From an uncultured Winogradskyella sp. (GTDB lineage Bacteria > Bacteroidota > Bacteroidia > Flavobacteriales > Flavobacteriaceae): DNA of 64,000 nucleotides. The translations under genes and the position numbers were made by a program. Of this stretch, positions 36,603 through 45,266 are shown piece after piece (the stretch's first letter is position 1; the number at the start of each line of letters is the position of its first letter). Below the pieces are notes generated by a model that did not search any database, was not told the origin of the DNA, and saw only the letters and a list, made by a program, of their open reading frames with translations. Where the stretch lies: NCBI RefSeq assembly GCF_947498345.1, contig NZ_CANMJY010000006.1:1-64000 (forward strand), in the 5' to 3' direction.

Positions 36603-36669
36603 ATAATAGCAGATAAATCATTGATTTCTGTCACAAAATTGTCAGACTCGATAAGACAACGCTTCAGAA
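36603..36669 (+). repeat. Right subterminal repeat, putative integrase arm sites
   Basis: ATAATAGCAGAT (36603-36614), then TGTCAC and TGTCAG at 36629-36634 and 36640-36645 (11-base offset), then CTTCAGAA (36662-36669). Order and spacing copy the left block at 23645-23710: 26 bases from the first block to the first TGTCAC in both, and 58 versus 59 to CTTCAGAA. It lies about 40 bases inside the right core. Confidence 0.6.
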
Positions 36670-36706
36670 AACCAGTATCAATAAAGGTTTTAATATATTA
36701 GTTTCA

Positions 36707-36721
36707 TTCTTCCCTCAAATG
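36707..36721 (+). repeat. Right recombination core (attR)
   Basis: TTCTTCCCTCAAATG, identical to 23334-23348. From here the lysS frame continues without interruption to a stop at 36931, so this is the chromosomal side of the original target site. Confidence 0.85.
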
Positions 36722-36931
36722 CGACCAGAGAAAAAGCAAGTGGCTTTGAGTGATAATGAAAAAGCCATTTTTGAGATTTTAAAATCTCAAAAACGTATGG
36801 TCTTAAATGACTTAAAGTCACAGTCTGGGCTTAGTAATAAAGGCTGGGACAAAGGTATTAAAGGACTTGGCAAACATGGCTTAACCAAGGTTGAAAAAAC
36901 TGAAGAAGGTTTGTTTGTTGAGTTAATATAA
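36707..36931 (+). pseudogene. lysS: Displaced original 3' end of lysS
   Basis: Starting in the core repeat, the frame reads on from FPQM into MRPEKKQVALSDNEKAIF and ends GLFVELI. It aligns over its length with the C-terminal extension of the intact LysRS at 21870-23561, with about half the residues identical, including GLSNKxWDKxIK. It lacks the catalytic domains and is a 3' remnant cut off by integration. The core repeat ends in ATG, in frame, so a 70-residue peptide could in principle still be made, but no promoter is evident directly upstream. Confidence 0.9.
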
Positions 36932-36947
36932 ACAATAATGAATTTAT

Positions 36948-36994
36948 AATACTCAAAAAAGCATATTTTAAGACGATATGATTTTTTGAGTATT
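36948..36994. terminator. Bidirectional terminator, original lysS end
   Basis: AATACTCAAAAAA (36948-36960) pairs with TTTTTTGAGTATT (36982-36994), with an inner CATAT/ATATG pairing. It serves the displaced lysS end on one strand and the convergent zinc-ribbon protein gene on the other. Confidence 0.75.
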
Positions 36995-36999
36995 TAAGC

Positions 37000-38400
37000 C
37001 TAATTCCAATCCTGAATATCTGTTGGTATTTTTTCCTTAAGGTACATTTCTAAAAAGCTAACTAAATCGGTTGCAACAAATTGACTAGGTTTACCATCTT
37101 GTCCAAGCTGAATAATCTGCCCGACATGCCCATTTTCATCTGGTAACATATCCATAGCATATCTATAAGTGTAATCTTCGTAAAAAAGCAACCATCTTGG
37201 AGAAACTTTTACAGGTAACACTCTCTTAGATTTATCGTTATATTTTGGATTTTTAAGACTTACAACAGGTATTCTGTAAAAGCGATTACTCATCTCTTCT
37301 AAACGCACTTCTAACTTCCCTAATTGTATAAATGGGCCATTAAGGTTTTGATATTTAAAGAAAAATCTTAAATCTTCTGGTAGTATACTCTCTGAAGATT
37401 TTAAGAATATCTTTTGAGGTAATGATGTTATCTTAGTTTTGTATTTAAACTTAAATTTTGCATTGATTTTTTCCCAAACATCAATAAGTTTTGTAGTATC
37501 TAATTCAACCTTTTTGGTCGTGATATTTTCGTGTCTGTAAAGAAATTTATCATGCTCTAATCGTGTTATTAGATTATATGTTGATACACTATCATTTTCA
37601 TAATAATGCTTTAATGGGTAATCGTAATAAGAAGTATTATTCATAAAATCATACTCAGCCATATTGCTGTTAGTAGAAGATACAGACAACCGCATATCAC
37701 TATTAATTCCAATAAAAACGTTATAGCCCTTTTTATATGATTTATTGATATTATCCCTAACATCCTTTAAAAAGAGATAATGATCCGCTTCTTCTTTTGC
37801 ATAGAAATCTTCGATTTGAAATAATGTTAAGATCATGTTGTTCTTAGCTACAGAATAGAACTTAATGTCATCTCTATTCATATTACAAGCACTAAAATCA
37901 ACTTTTGTATATAATAAATGAGATATAGAATCTTTTTCTAATGAAGGTATACTCACACACTTAGTAAAGTCTGTATTCAATTGATTGAGATGAAGCTGCT
38001 TTTGGTTATCTAGTTTTTCAGTTTCAGCATTTCTTTTACTTTCCTGGATCATAGAATCAATCTCAAAATAGATAAAAGTAAATGCAAGCATAACTATCTG
38101 ATATGCTAAAAAAGCCAAAAAAAGGAAGTGCCACCAAGGACGTCTCAGAGGTTCTTCTTTGTATTTAGATAAAATATCTTTGGGAGCTGTTTCTTTAAAA
38201 TGGTGTTGCCCGCATTTTCTACATTTAAATTCAATTGTTTTTCCTAATGGGATTATAGGAATCCAAAACAAATAAAAGTAACCCGCAGTTCCTTTTACAT
38301 CAAAAGACGATACGCTACTACATTTAGTACAAATGGTATTTCCCTTAAGTGCTTTATTTTTTAATTTAGAATCTCTAAAACCGAATATTATGAAAAACAT
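37000..38400 (-). CDS. Zinc-ribbon membrane protein with SMI1/KNR4 (SUKH)-like C-terminus
   Basis: A 466-residue protein. Near the N-terminus two CxxC pairs (CTKC near residue 23, CRKC near 60) form a probable zinc ribbon. One transmembrane helix lies at about 88-112 (WWHFLFLAFLAYQIVMLAF). A helical and mixed middle follows. The C-terminal ~150 residues resemble a SMI1/KNR4 domain: SILPEDLRFFFKYQNLNGPF, a WLLFYEDYTYRY strand, then GQIIQLGQDGKP and a final amphipathic helix ending near FLEMYLKE. SUKH proteins are often immunity factors, but free-standing membrane-linked ones also occur, so the role is open. It abuts the right boundary of the element and belongs to the chromosome. Confidence 0.6.
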   Translation of the reverse strand: MFFIIFGFRDSKLKNKALKGNTICTKCSSVSSFDVKGTAGYFYLFWIPIIPLGKTIEFKCRKCGQHHFKETAPKDILSKYKEEPLRRPWWHFLFLAFLAYQIVMLAFTFIYFEIDSMIQESKRNAETEKLDNQKQLHLNQLNTDFTKCVSIPSLEKDSISHLLYTKVDFSACNMNRDDIKFYSVAKNNMILTLFQIEDFYAKEEADHYLFLKDVRDNINKSYKKGYNVFIGINSDMRLSVSSTNSNMAEYDFMNNTSYYDYPLKHYYENDSVSTYNLITRLEHDKFLYRHENITTKKVELDTTKLIDVWEKINAKFKFKYKTKITSLPQKIFLKSSESILPEDLRFFFKYQNLNGPFIQLGKLEVRLEEMSNRFYRIPVVSLKNPKYNDKSKRVLPVKVSPRWLLFYEDYTYRYAMDMLPDENGHVGQIIQLGQDGKPSQFVATDLVSFLEMYLKEKIPTDIQDWN

Positions 38401-38592
38401 AAATCACAACTATTTTTTTGAATCTTGCTAAGCTAAAAAAATATTAAGACTCAAGTATCATTTTGTGAATTTATAAAACAACACATGTAACTTCACATAA
38501 GAAATAACACATCTTAAAAATCGGCAAGAACTTGTTATTTCGCTCATTTTTACTATTTTCACATCGCTTAAAAGAAAAATTAACTACTCAAA

Positions 38593-39843
38593 ATGAAAAA
38601 ATTAATAGCCCTTTTTCTAATTATTACAACGTTTTCTTGTAACAATGATGATGATAATACCGTAGATGCTTGTGTTGAAGCAACCAATATTCAGGCAAAT
38701 AATATTACAATCAATTCAGCAACAATAACTTGGGATGATTCAAATACTGCGAATTCTTATATTTTAGAATATGGTGTTTCAGGTTTTGCATTAGGTACAG
38801 GATCTATTATGACCGAAACGACAACATCTACTGATTTATCGAATTTAGAACCTGCAACAACTTATGATGTTTATGTGCAAGTAGTTTGTTCTTCAAACAA
38901 TTCGAGCATGTATTCAAATGTCTATAGTTTTACAACAGAGACACCTCCTGTAGTTGCAGAGTTTAGACCAAATCTATCAGAGTTAAATTTATTTTCTGGT
39001 GATTTAAGTGGTTTAAATATTTCATCAAAAGCTTTTGAATATCAATTAAATTCAGAACTTTTCACAGATTATGCTCATAAACAACGCTTAATAGCACTTC
39101 CTGATGGTACAAGTATGGAATATGATGGTGATGGGCTACCTGTTTTTCCTGACAATACTGTAATCGCTAAGACTTTCTATTACAATGCTGATGAGCGTGA
39201 TTTATCCTTAGGAAGAACTATAATTGAAACACGAGTTCTCATCAAACTTGAAGGTGAGTGGGAAACTGGAGATTATAAATGGAATGCAGAACAAACAGAA
39301 GCTGTATTAGATCTAGATGGAAGCATCTTACCAATATTTTGGATAAATGCTGCAGGTGAGACTAATTCTGTAGATTATGAAATACCATCTAACTCAGATT
39401 GTTTTACATGTCATAAAACTTATGAGCAAAAGACTCCTATTGGACCTAAATTACGCTCAATGAATTTTGATATAGATGGTTCTAATCAATTAGATCAATT
39501 GATTAATAATAATCAACTTGTAGGTCTTGCTTCCAGCTCGTCTGTAGCAAGTTTACCAAATTGGGAGGATACATCTTTATCATTAGAACTAAGAACTAGA
39601 GCATATTTAGATATAAACTGTGCACACTGCCACATACCTGGTGGTCATTGCGAGGATGCTTCCATATTAAACTTAGATTTTAGAACAAGTCTAGAAGATA
39701 GTAATATTGAAAGTCGTAGCGCTAGTATAGACTTTAGAATCACGTCAAATACCGAAGGAGAAGGTATGCCTCTCATAGGGACAACTATTCTACATACTGA
39801 AGGAGTACAACTCATACAAGATTACTTAAATACCCTAGATTAA
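38593..39843 (+). CDS. SO2930-type di-heme c cytochrome lipoprotein with FN3 domain
   Basis: A 416-residue lipoprotein. The lipobox TFSC gives Cys16, followed by Asn-Asn-Asp-Asp. Residues about 27-115 are a fibronectin type III domain (ATITWDDSNTANSYILEYG). The rest matches the SO2930-type di-heme protein family: a beta-rich region (YNADERDLSLGRTIIETRVL) and two heme-binding motifs CFTCH (270-274) and CAHCH (343-347). It is an exported redox protein; its partner is unknown. It is followed by the metalloprotease gene after 92 bases on the same strand without a visible terminator. Confidence 0.82.
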   Translation: MKKLIALFLIITTFSCNNDDDNTVDACVEATNIQANNITINSATITWDDSNTANSYILEYGVSGFALGTGSIMTETTTSTDLSNLEPATTYDVYVQVVCSSNNSSMYSNVYSFTTETPPVVAEFRPNLSELNLFSGDLSGLNISSKAFEYQLNSELFTDYAHKQRLIALPDGTSMEYDGDGLPVFPDNTVIAKTFYYNADERDLSLGRTIIETRVLIKLEGEWETGDYKWNAEQTEAVLDLDGSILPIFWINAAGETNSVDYEIPSNSDCFTCHKTYEQKTPIGPKLRSMNFDIDGSNQLDQLINNNQLVGLASSSSVASLPNWEDTSLSLELRTRAYLDINCAHCHIPGGHCEDASILNLDFRTSLEDSNIESRSASIDFRITSNTEGEGMPLIGTTILHTEGVQLIQDYLNTLD

Positions 39844-39935
39844 GGGCGTTAAATAAATACTAAATTCGGTTTAGCGACACTTAGGTTCTTAATAGAATCC
39901 GTACTTTCATCCAAATTTTTTAAAACCGACAAAAA

Positions 39936-42440
39936 GTGAAGCAACTATCAATTAAACTACTCTTTGCAGTTTTGGCTTTTGTGGCATTCTCATGTTCTAC
40001 AACCAAAAAAGCCAGTAAATCAAAAAAAACTGATGCCACAGCAATGGCCAAACCACCTGGAAAAAAACCTGGTAAAAATGACCCTAAACCGTATAATAAA
40101 GTCATCACCAAAGATGCTAAAAGTGACAAAGGTCTTTTTACGGTCCATAGCTTAGACGATAAATTTTACTATGAAATACCAGATTCTTTATTCAATAGAG
40201 AAATGCTAATGGTAACACGTATTTCTAAAACTGCAAGCGGATTAGGTTTTGGAGGAGGAAAGCAAAACGAACAAGTATTACGTTGGGAGAAAAAAGGAAA
40301 AAAGGTAATATTACGTGTAGTATCTTACAATGTTACTGCTGCAGATTCCCTTCCTGTAAATGAAGCTGTTAAAAATTCTAATTTCGAACCTGTACTTTAT
40401 ACATTCCCAATTAAGGCTTATAGTAAGGATTCTACAAGCACTGTAATTGATGCCACACCTTTGTTTGAAAAAGATGTAAAGTCTTTAGGACTTCCTCAAT
40501 TTAGAAGAACACCATACAGAGTAACACGTTTAGAAAGCAACAAATCTTTTATCGAAAATATAAAAAGTTACCCTAGAAACATTGAAGCACGCCATGTAAA
40601 AACCTATGCTGCTGGTCGTCCACCTTCTAATTGGAGTACAGGAAGTATTTCTATAGAAATTAATAACTCTATGATTTTACTTCCAGACAATCCAATGAAG
40701 CGACGTTATTTTGATGAGCGTGTAGGTTGGTTTACCAGCAATACAACAGATTATGGTTTAGAAGATCAAAAAAGTAAATCGCTAACATACTTAGACCGTT
40801 GGAGATTAGAAGTAAAAGATGAAGATCTTGAAAAGTTTAAACGTGGTGAGCTGGTAGTACCTAAAAAACAAATTGTTTATTACATTGATAGAGCTACACC
40901 AAAGAAATGGAGAAAATATATTAAGCAAGGGATAGAAGATTGGCAAGTGGCTTTTGAAGCTGCAGGTTTTAAAGATGCTATTATTGCAAAAGATCCTCCT
41001 ACACCCGAAGAAGACCCAGAATGGACACCAGAAGACGTTCGCTATTCTGTAGTGCGCTACTTAGCATCTCCAATTCCTAATGCTAACGGTCCTCACGTAA
41101 GTGACCCAAGAACTGGAGAGATTTTAGAAAGTGATATTAACTGGTATCATAATGTAATGTCTTTATTACGTGGATGGTTCTTTGTGCAAACTGCAGCTAT
41201 TAATCCAGATGCACAAAGCCCTCAGTTTAAGGACGAAGTTATGGGACGTTTAATTCGTTTTGTATCTGCACACGAGGTTGGACACACACTTGGTTTACCT
41301 CACAATATGGGAAGTAGTGTTGCATATCCAGTTGAAAGTTTGCGTGATGCTGAGTTTACTCAAAAATACGGAACAGCACCATCAATTATGGATTATGCAC
41401 GCTTTAACTATGTAGCTCAACCAGGTGACGAAGGAGTAGCTTTAATGCCTAATATTGGTATTTATGACAAGTATGCTATTGCTTGGGGTTATAGACCTAT
41501 TTTAGACAAAACAGCAGAAGAAGAAAAAGCGACTCTTAACGAATGGATTATGAAACATGCTGGTAATCCAATGTACCGTTTTGGTCACCAACAAGTAGGT
41601 GATGTACACGATCCAAGTTCGCAAACCGAAGATTTAGGCGACAATGCGATGTTAGCGAGTGAATATGGTATTAAAAATTTAAAACGTATTGTACCAAATC
41701 TCATTAAATGGACTACAGAAGCTGGTGAAGACTATGATGATTTGCAAGAAATGTACGGTCATGTAATCTCGCAATTTAATCGTTATATGGGGCACGTTTC
41801 TAATAACATTGGTGGAGTTTATGAGCATTACAAAACTGCAGATCAAAATGGTGCGGTTTATACTTCTGTTGCAAAAGCACATCAAAAAGAAGCGATGCAA
41901 TTTATTCAAAACAACTTGTTTGACACACCAGATTGGTTGATTGACAAAACCATTTTTGACCGTATAGAGTACTCTGGTTCTGTGGAACGTGTACGTGCAT
42001 TACAATCTAGAACATTGAATAATATTTTACGTTTAGGAAGAATGCAACGTTTAATTGAAGCACATACTTACGATAGCAATTCCTATGCTTTAACAGAAAT
42101 GATGCGCGATTTACGCCAAGGTGTTTGGAGCGAATTGCGTAATGGTAAGAGAATTGATACTTATAGACGTAATCTTCAGCGTGCACATATTGATAGATTA
42201 GCGTATTTAATGACAGCTGAAAATCAAAGTGGTAGATCCCCAAGTCCTTATTTAAAAAGAACTGCTGTAAATACAAGTCAGTCGGATATTAGAGCTATTG
42301 TTAGAGCTGAATTAAAAACCTTGCGATCGCAATTAAGAAGTGCTCGTGGTGGAGACTCTATGAGTAGAATACATATAGCCGATGCTATTGAACGTATTAA
42401 TGATATTTTAGACCCAAAAGTTATAATAACTAAAGAATAG
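39936..42440 (+). CDS. Zinc metalloprotease lipoprotein, DUF5117/DUF5118
   Basis: An 834-residue exported protein with lipobox AFSC (Cys20). A Lys/Pro-rich linker precedes a DUF5118-like region (about 45-95), a DUF5117 region (about 100-310), and a metzincin-like domain with the zinc motif HEVGHTLGLPH at 446-456, where His446, His450 and His456 bind zinc and Glu447 is catalytic. The C-terminal ~330 residues are helical. It is presumably an outer-membrane or periplasmic peptidase. The start codon is GTG (39936); it gives a complete signal peptide. A strong bidirectional terminator follows. Confidence 0.9.
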   Translation: MKQLSIKLLFAVLAFVAFSCSTTKKASKSKKTDATAMAKPPGKKPGKNDPKPYNKVITKDAKSDKGLFTVHSLDDKFYYEIPDSLFNREMLMVTRISKTASGLGFGGGKQNEQVLRWEKKGKKVILRVVSYNVTAADSLPVNEAVKNSNFEPVLYTFPIKAYSKDSTSTVIDATPLFEKDVKSLGLPQFRRTPYRVTRLESNKSFIENIKSYPRNIEARHVKTYAAGRPPSNWSTGSISIEINNSMILLPDNPMKRRYFDERVGWFTSNTTDYGLEDQKSKSLTYLDRWRLEVKDEDLEKFKRGELVVPKKQIVYYIDRATPKKWRKYIKQGIEDWQVAFEAAGFKDAIIAKDPPTPEEDPEWTPEDVRYSVVRYLASPIPNANGPHVSDPRTGEILESDINWYHNVMSLLRGWFFVQTAAINPDAQSPQFKDEVMGRLIRFVSAHEVGHTLGLPHNMGSSVAYPVESLRDAEFTQKYGTAPSIMDYARFNYVAQPGDEGVALMPNIGIYDKYAIAWGYRPILDKTAEEEKATLNEWIMKHAGNPMYRFGHQQVGDVHDPSSQTEDLGDNAMLASEYGIKNLKRIVPNLIKWTTEAGEDYDDLQEMYGHVISQFNRYMGHVSNNIGGVYEHYKTADQNGAVYTSVAKAHQKEAMQFIQNNLFDTPDWLIDKTIFDRIEYSGSVERVRALQSRTLNNILRLGRMQRLIEAHTYDSNSYALTEMMRDLRQGVWSELRNGKRIDTYRRNLQRAHIDRLAYLMTAENQSGRSPSPYLKRTAVNTSQSDIRAIVRAELKTLRSQLRSARGGDSMSRIHIADAIERINDILDPKVIITKE

Positions 42441-42461
42441 CACTAAAACAGATTTATGTCT

Positions 42462-42501
42462 AAAGGCTTCATCTCATTACTTTTTGAGATGAAGCCTTTT
42501 T
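42462..42501. terminator. Bidirectional terminator between metalloprotease and hydrolase genes
   Basis: AAAGGCTTCATCTCA (42462-42476) and TGAGATGAAGCCTTT (42485-42499) form a perfect 15-bp stem with an 8-nt loop, flanked by T and A runs. It serves two convergent genes; the leftward hydrolase stop codon touches its edge. Confidence 0.92.
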
Positions 42502-43321
42502 ATTTCAATATACTTTCTATGGTGTTATGATAAGCATCAAACTCAATAAGGTTGTTATGATCCCCATTCTCAATTGTAATAAAATTTAATTTTTCGATAT
42601 TCAATTCTGACAGTTTTTTACCAGATGAATAGGGTACTACATTATCATCAGTGCCATGTAATATTGTAATGGGGCAATTTGTTTTAGGCAAGTATTGATG
42701 TGTTGGAAAACGGTATTTCAACAATGGTTTTACAGGAAACATTGGAAACCTATGTTTAGCTACATCCAGGATACTGTAATAAGGTGTTTCTAAAATGAGT
42801 TGTTTAGGATTATTGTTTGACGCTAAATAAGATGCTATTCCAGTTCCTAAAGATCTTCCATATAAGGTAATTTCTTTTTCAGAATAGTGCTTTAAAAGAT
42901 AATCATAACAATATTTTGCATCATTATAAATGGCTGCTTCACTTAGTCTCCCTGTACTTTTTCCATAAGTTCTATAGTCTATAACCAGTATATCATAGTT
43001 TTTATCTACAAAGTATTCTGTAATTTTCCCCCAACGACTCAAATCTCCTGCATTACCGTGGAAATAGAGAATTACACCTTTAGGATTATCAACTTTAAAA
43101 TGAAGTGCATTTATAATAGCATCCTTTTCGGTTTTTAGAAATAATTCTTCAAAAGGATAATCAAAACTATACTGATAATTTTGTTCTAAAGTGGTTGGCA
43201 AAAACAAAATTTTTTCCTGAAAAAAATAAAGTAAAGATCCTATCATAACATATAAACCCAAAAGGGTAATAATAATTCTTCTAAGCCTTTTTCTTAGCTT
43301 TTTTTGATGAGTGAATGACAT
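42500..43321 (-). CDS. Membrane-anchored alpha/beta hydrolase (second of two paralogs)
   Basis: A 273-residue hydrolase of the YfhR/BEM46-like type. A basic N-terminus and one transmembrane helix (about 16-32) anchor a catalytic domain with the oxyanion motif YFHGNAGDLSRWG, the nucleophile elbow YGRSLGTG, acid loop HGTDDNVVPY, and a His in NGDHNN. Its substrate is unknown; serine esterase, lipase or peptidase activity is possible. Its start overlaps the end of the upstream paralog by 41 bases in another frame, so the two are co-transcribed. A later Met at residue 26 lies in the membrane helix and is less likely. Confidence 0.85.
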   Translation of the reverse strand: MSFTHQKKLRKRLRRIIITLLGLYVMIGSLLYFFQEKILFLPTTLEQNYQYSFDYPFEELFLKTEKDAIINALHFKVDNPKGVILYFHGNAGDLSRWGKITEYFVDKNYDILVIDYRTYGKSTGRLSEAAIYNDAKYCYDYLLKHYSEKEITLYGRSLGTGIASYLASNNNPKQLILETPYYSILDVAKHRFPMFPVKPLLKYRFPTHQYLPKTNCPITILHGTDDNVVPYSSGKKLSELNIEKLNFITIENGDHNNLIEFDAYHNTIESILK

Positions 43322-44168
43322 TAATACTTGTGGTTTCTAAATCAATGGTTTTGGGTTGGCTATTAAGAATTTCATCTAACATATTATGGTAGGATTCAAA
43401 ATTATTTAAATCCTTATGTCCACCACCTATAACGGAATGTAACTTAGTTAATTTAGGCTGTATTTGTGCCAATTTCACACTAGTTTTATAAGGAATCAGC
43501 TTATCGTGTGTACCATGGATAATATGTATTGGGCATTTCACATACTTCAACCATTTATAGGTAGGCAATGGATATTTTATTAATAAGGACAAAGGCATAA
43601 AAGGCGCATAGCGTGCTGTAACTTTAGTTAAGCTGTAATATGGTGCATCTAGAATAAGCATTTTCGGATCATTCAAAGATGCAAGTTTTGCTGCAAAACC
43701 AGAGCCTAATGAGCGACCATAGAGGATAATTCGATCTTCTGTGGTTTGTTCCTTAATTTTATTGTAAACCAATTGTAAATCGCGTTTAATGGCTTTTTGA
43801 GAACGTTTTCCTGTACTTTTTCCAAAGCCACGATAATCTACCATCAACACATTGTAACCATGTCTTGTAAAGTCCACAGCAAATTTACCCCAACCTTTAA
43901 TACTTTTTGAATTTCCTTTGAGGTATAATACAACACCTTTACTTTTCCCTTTAGGAAAAAACCGTAAACCATTAATTATAGCTCCATCTCTAGTTTCTAA
44001 ATTGTATTCTTTGGTTTCTTGGTTTTCGTAATCAAATAGAAAATCCTTGGGTAACTTTTCTGGCTTGAATAGCATATAATCTTGTAGATAGTATAGTGCT
44101 ATACTTATAGCGCTATAAATCGCTATGATTAGTATAATAGTCGAGACCCAATAAGGCATAAATTGCAT
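43281..44168 (-). CDS. Membrane-anchored alpha/beta hydrolase (first of two paralogs)
   Basis: A 295-residue paralog of the following gene: one N-terminal transmembrane helix (about 9-28), oxyanion region YLKGNSKSIKGWG, nucleophile elbow YGRSLGSG, acid loop HGTHDKLIPY, and GGHKD for the catalytic His. In the oxyanion motif the usual HGN is KGN, a small departure from the neighbour. The C-terminal tail is basic (SSKKAKKKA) and is encoded in the overlap with the second hydrolase. The pair looks like a tandem duplication. Confidence 0.85.
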   Translation of the reverse strand: MQFMPYWVSTIILIIAIYSAISIALYYLQDYMLFKPEKLPKDFLFDYENQETKEYNLETRDGAIINGLRFFPKGKSKGVVLYLKGNSKSIKGWGKFAVDFTRHGYNVLMVDYRGFGKSTGKRSQKAIKRDLQLVYNKIKEQTTEDRIILYGRSLGSGFAAKLASLNDPKMLILDAPYYSLTKVTARYAPFMPLSLLIKYPLPTYKWLKYVKCPIHIIHGTHDKLIPYKTSVKLAQIQPKLTKLHSVIGGGHKDLNNFESYHNMLDEILNSQPKTIDLETTSINVIHSSKKAKKKA

Positions 44169-44273
44169 ATTACTTTCTACAAGATACCGAATTTTAATGA
44201 CTAACTCAAAATAACTACAATGAATAAAAGTTGTACTAAATTAAAGCATAGCATCAATTTTTAATTATAAAGC

Positions 44274-45215
44274 TTAACTGCTCAGCAAAGCGTCAAAATA
44301 TTTAATAGTATGACCTAATCCTTCACGTAATTGAATTTTTGGCTCCCAACCATCTAGCTCTTTTTTAGCAAGACTTATATCTGGTTGACGTTGCATCGGG
44401 TCATCTTTAGGTAATGGCAGGTAGGTTATTTTAGATTTAGAGTTCGTTAAATCTATAACCTCTTTTGCTAATTGCAGCATGGTAAACTCAATAGGGTTGC
44501 CAATATTAACTGGCCCTGTAAAACCCTCACGAGAGTTCATCATACGATGTGTACCTTCAATTAAATCATCTACATACTGAAAGCTTCTGGTTTGCGTTCC
44601 TTGACCAAATATGGTGATATCATCACTTTTTAATGCTTGTACTATAAAATTAGATACTACCCTTCCATCTTGTGGATGCATTCGAGGTCCATAGGTGTTA
44701 AATATTCTAATGATTTTAATCTTTACATTATTTTCTTTATGGTAATCCATAAACAAAGTTTCTGCACAACGTTTTCCTTCATCATAGCAAGACCTCTGAC
44801 CAATTGGGTTAACATTTCCCCAGTAACTTTCTGGTTGAGGATGTACGGTTGGATCGCCGTAGACCTCACTTGTGGAAGCTTGCAAAATTTTAGCTTTAAC
44901 ACGTTTGGCAAGACCTAACATGTTAATGGCTCCCATTACAGAAGTTTTTACCGTTTTAATAGGATTATATTGATAATGTACTGGTGAAGCTGGGCAAGCC
45001 AAATTATAAATTTCATCAACCTCAACCATGTACGGATTAGTAATATCATGACGTACCAATTCAAAATAATGATGATCCATTAAGTGCTCAATATTGCGTT
45101 TTGAGCCAGTAAAATAATTATCTAAACAAATAACCTCATTACCTTCCTTAAGTAATCGCTCACACAAATGAGACCCTACAAATCCTGCGCCACCTGTTAC
45201 CAATATTTTTTTCAT
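44274..45215 (-). CDS. UDP-glucuronic acid decarboxylase (UDP-xylose synthase)
   Basis: A 313-residue extended short-chain dehydrogenase. The NAD-binding GGAGFVG (8-14), [21 protein letters not shown] and the catalytic pair Tyr144-x-x-x-Lys148 in YDEGK match UDP-xylose synthase, which converts UDP-glucuronate to UDP-xylose through an NAD+-dependent oxidation, decarboxylation and reduction. The [10 protein letters not shown] context distinguishes it from the GalE and dTDP-glucose dehydratase groups. The sugar nucleotide feeds surface polysaccharide synthesis. No other polysaccharide genes surround it here. Confidence 0.92.
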   Translation of the reverse strand: MKKILVTGGAGFVGSHLCERLLKEGNEVICLDNYFTGSKRNIEHLMDHHYFELVRHDITNPYMVEVDEIYNLACPASPVHYQYNPIKTVKTSVMGAINMLGLAKRVKAKILQASTSEVYGDPTVHPQPESYWGNVNPIGQRSCYDEGKRCAETLFMDYHKENNVKIKIIRIFNTYGPRMHPQDGRVVSNFIVQALKSDDITIFGQGTQTRSFQYVDDLIEGTHRMMNSREGFTGPVNIGNPIEFTMLQLAKEVIDLTNSKSKITYLPLPKDDPMQRQPDISLAKKELDGWEPKIQLREGLGHTIKYFDALLSS

Positions 45216-45266
45216 GTGTATCTTTATAAATAAGTGCTTAAAAATAAGACTTTATTTTTAAGCTAT

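Larger units (their letters stand above)
23334..36721 (+). mobile_element. Integrated element in lysS (about 13.4 kb)
   Basis: The boundaries are the 15-bp direct repeats at each end; the distance between equivalent bases is 13,373. Contents in order: replacement lysS 3' end, terminator, small membrane protein, operator-like repeats, winged-helix protein, tyrosine integrase, RteC-like protein, excisionase-like HTH protein, phage/plasmid-type replication protein, Mrr-NACHT protein, structured hairpin, small exported protein, and 1153-aa Tat-like protein. No relaxase, type IV secretion, phage structural or transposase gene is present, so it is not a self-transmissible conjugative element or a complete phage. 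Proteins are richer in Lys, Asn and Ile than the flanking chromosome. It most resembles a small replicating integrative element or satellite carrying cargo. Confidence 0.87.

Noticed and set aside
23334-36721. Conjugative element (ICE) or complete prophage
   Set aside because: There is no relaxase, type IV secretion, coupling protein, capsid, terminase or tail gene in the 13.4 kb.
36719-36931. Independent small DNA-binding protein gene
   Set aside because: The frame aligns along its length with the LysRS C-terminal extension and begins in the duplicated core, so it is a lysS remnant rather than a separate gene.
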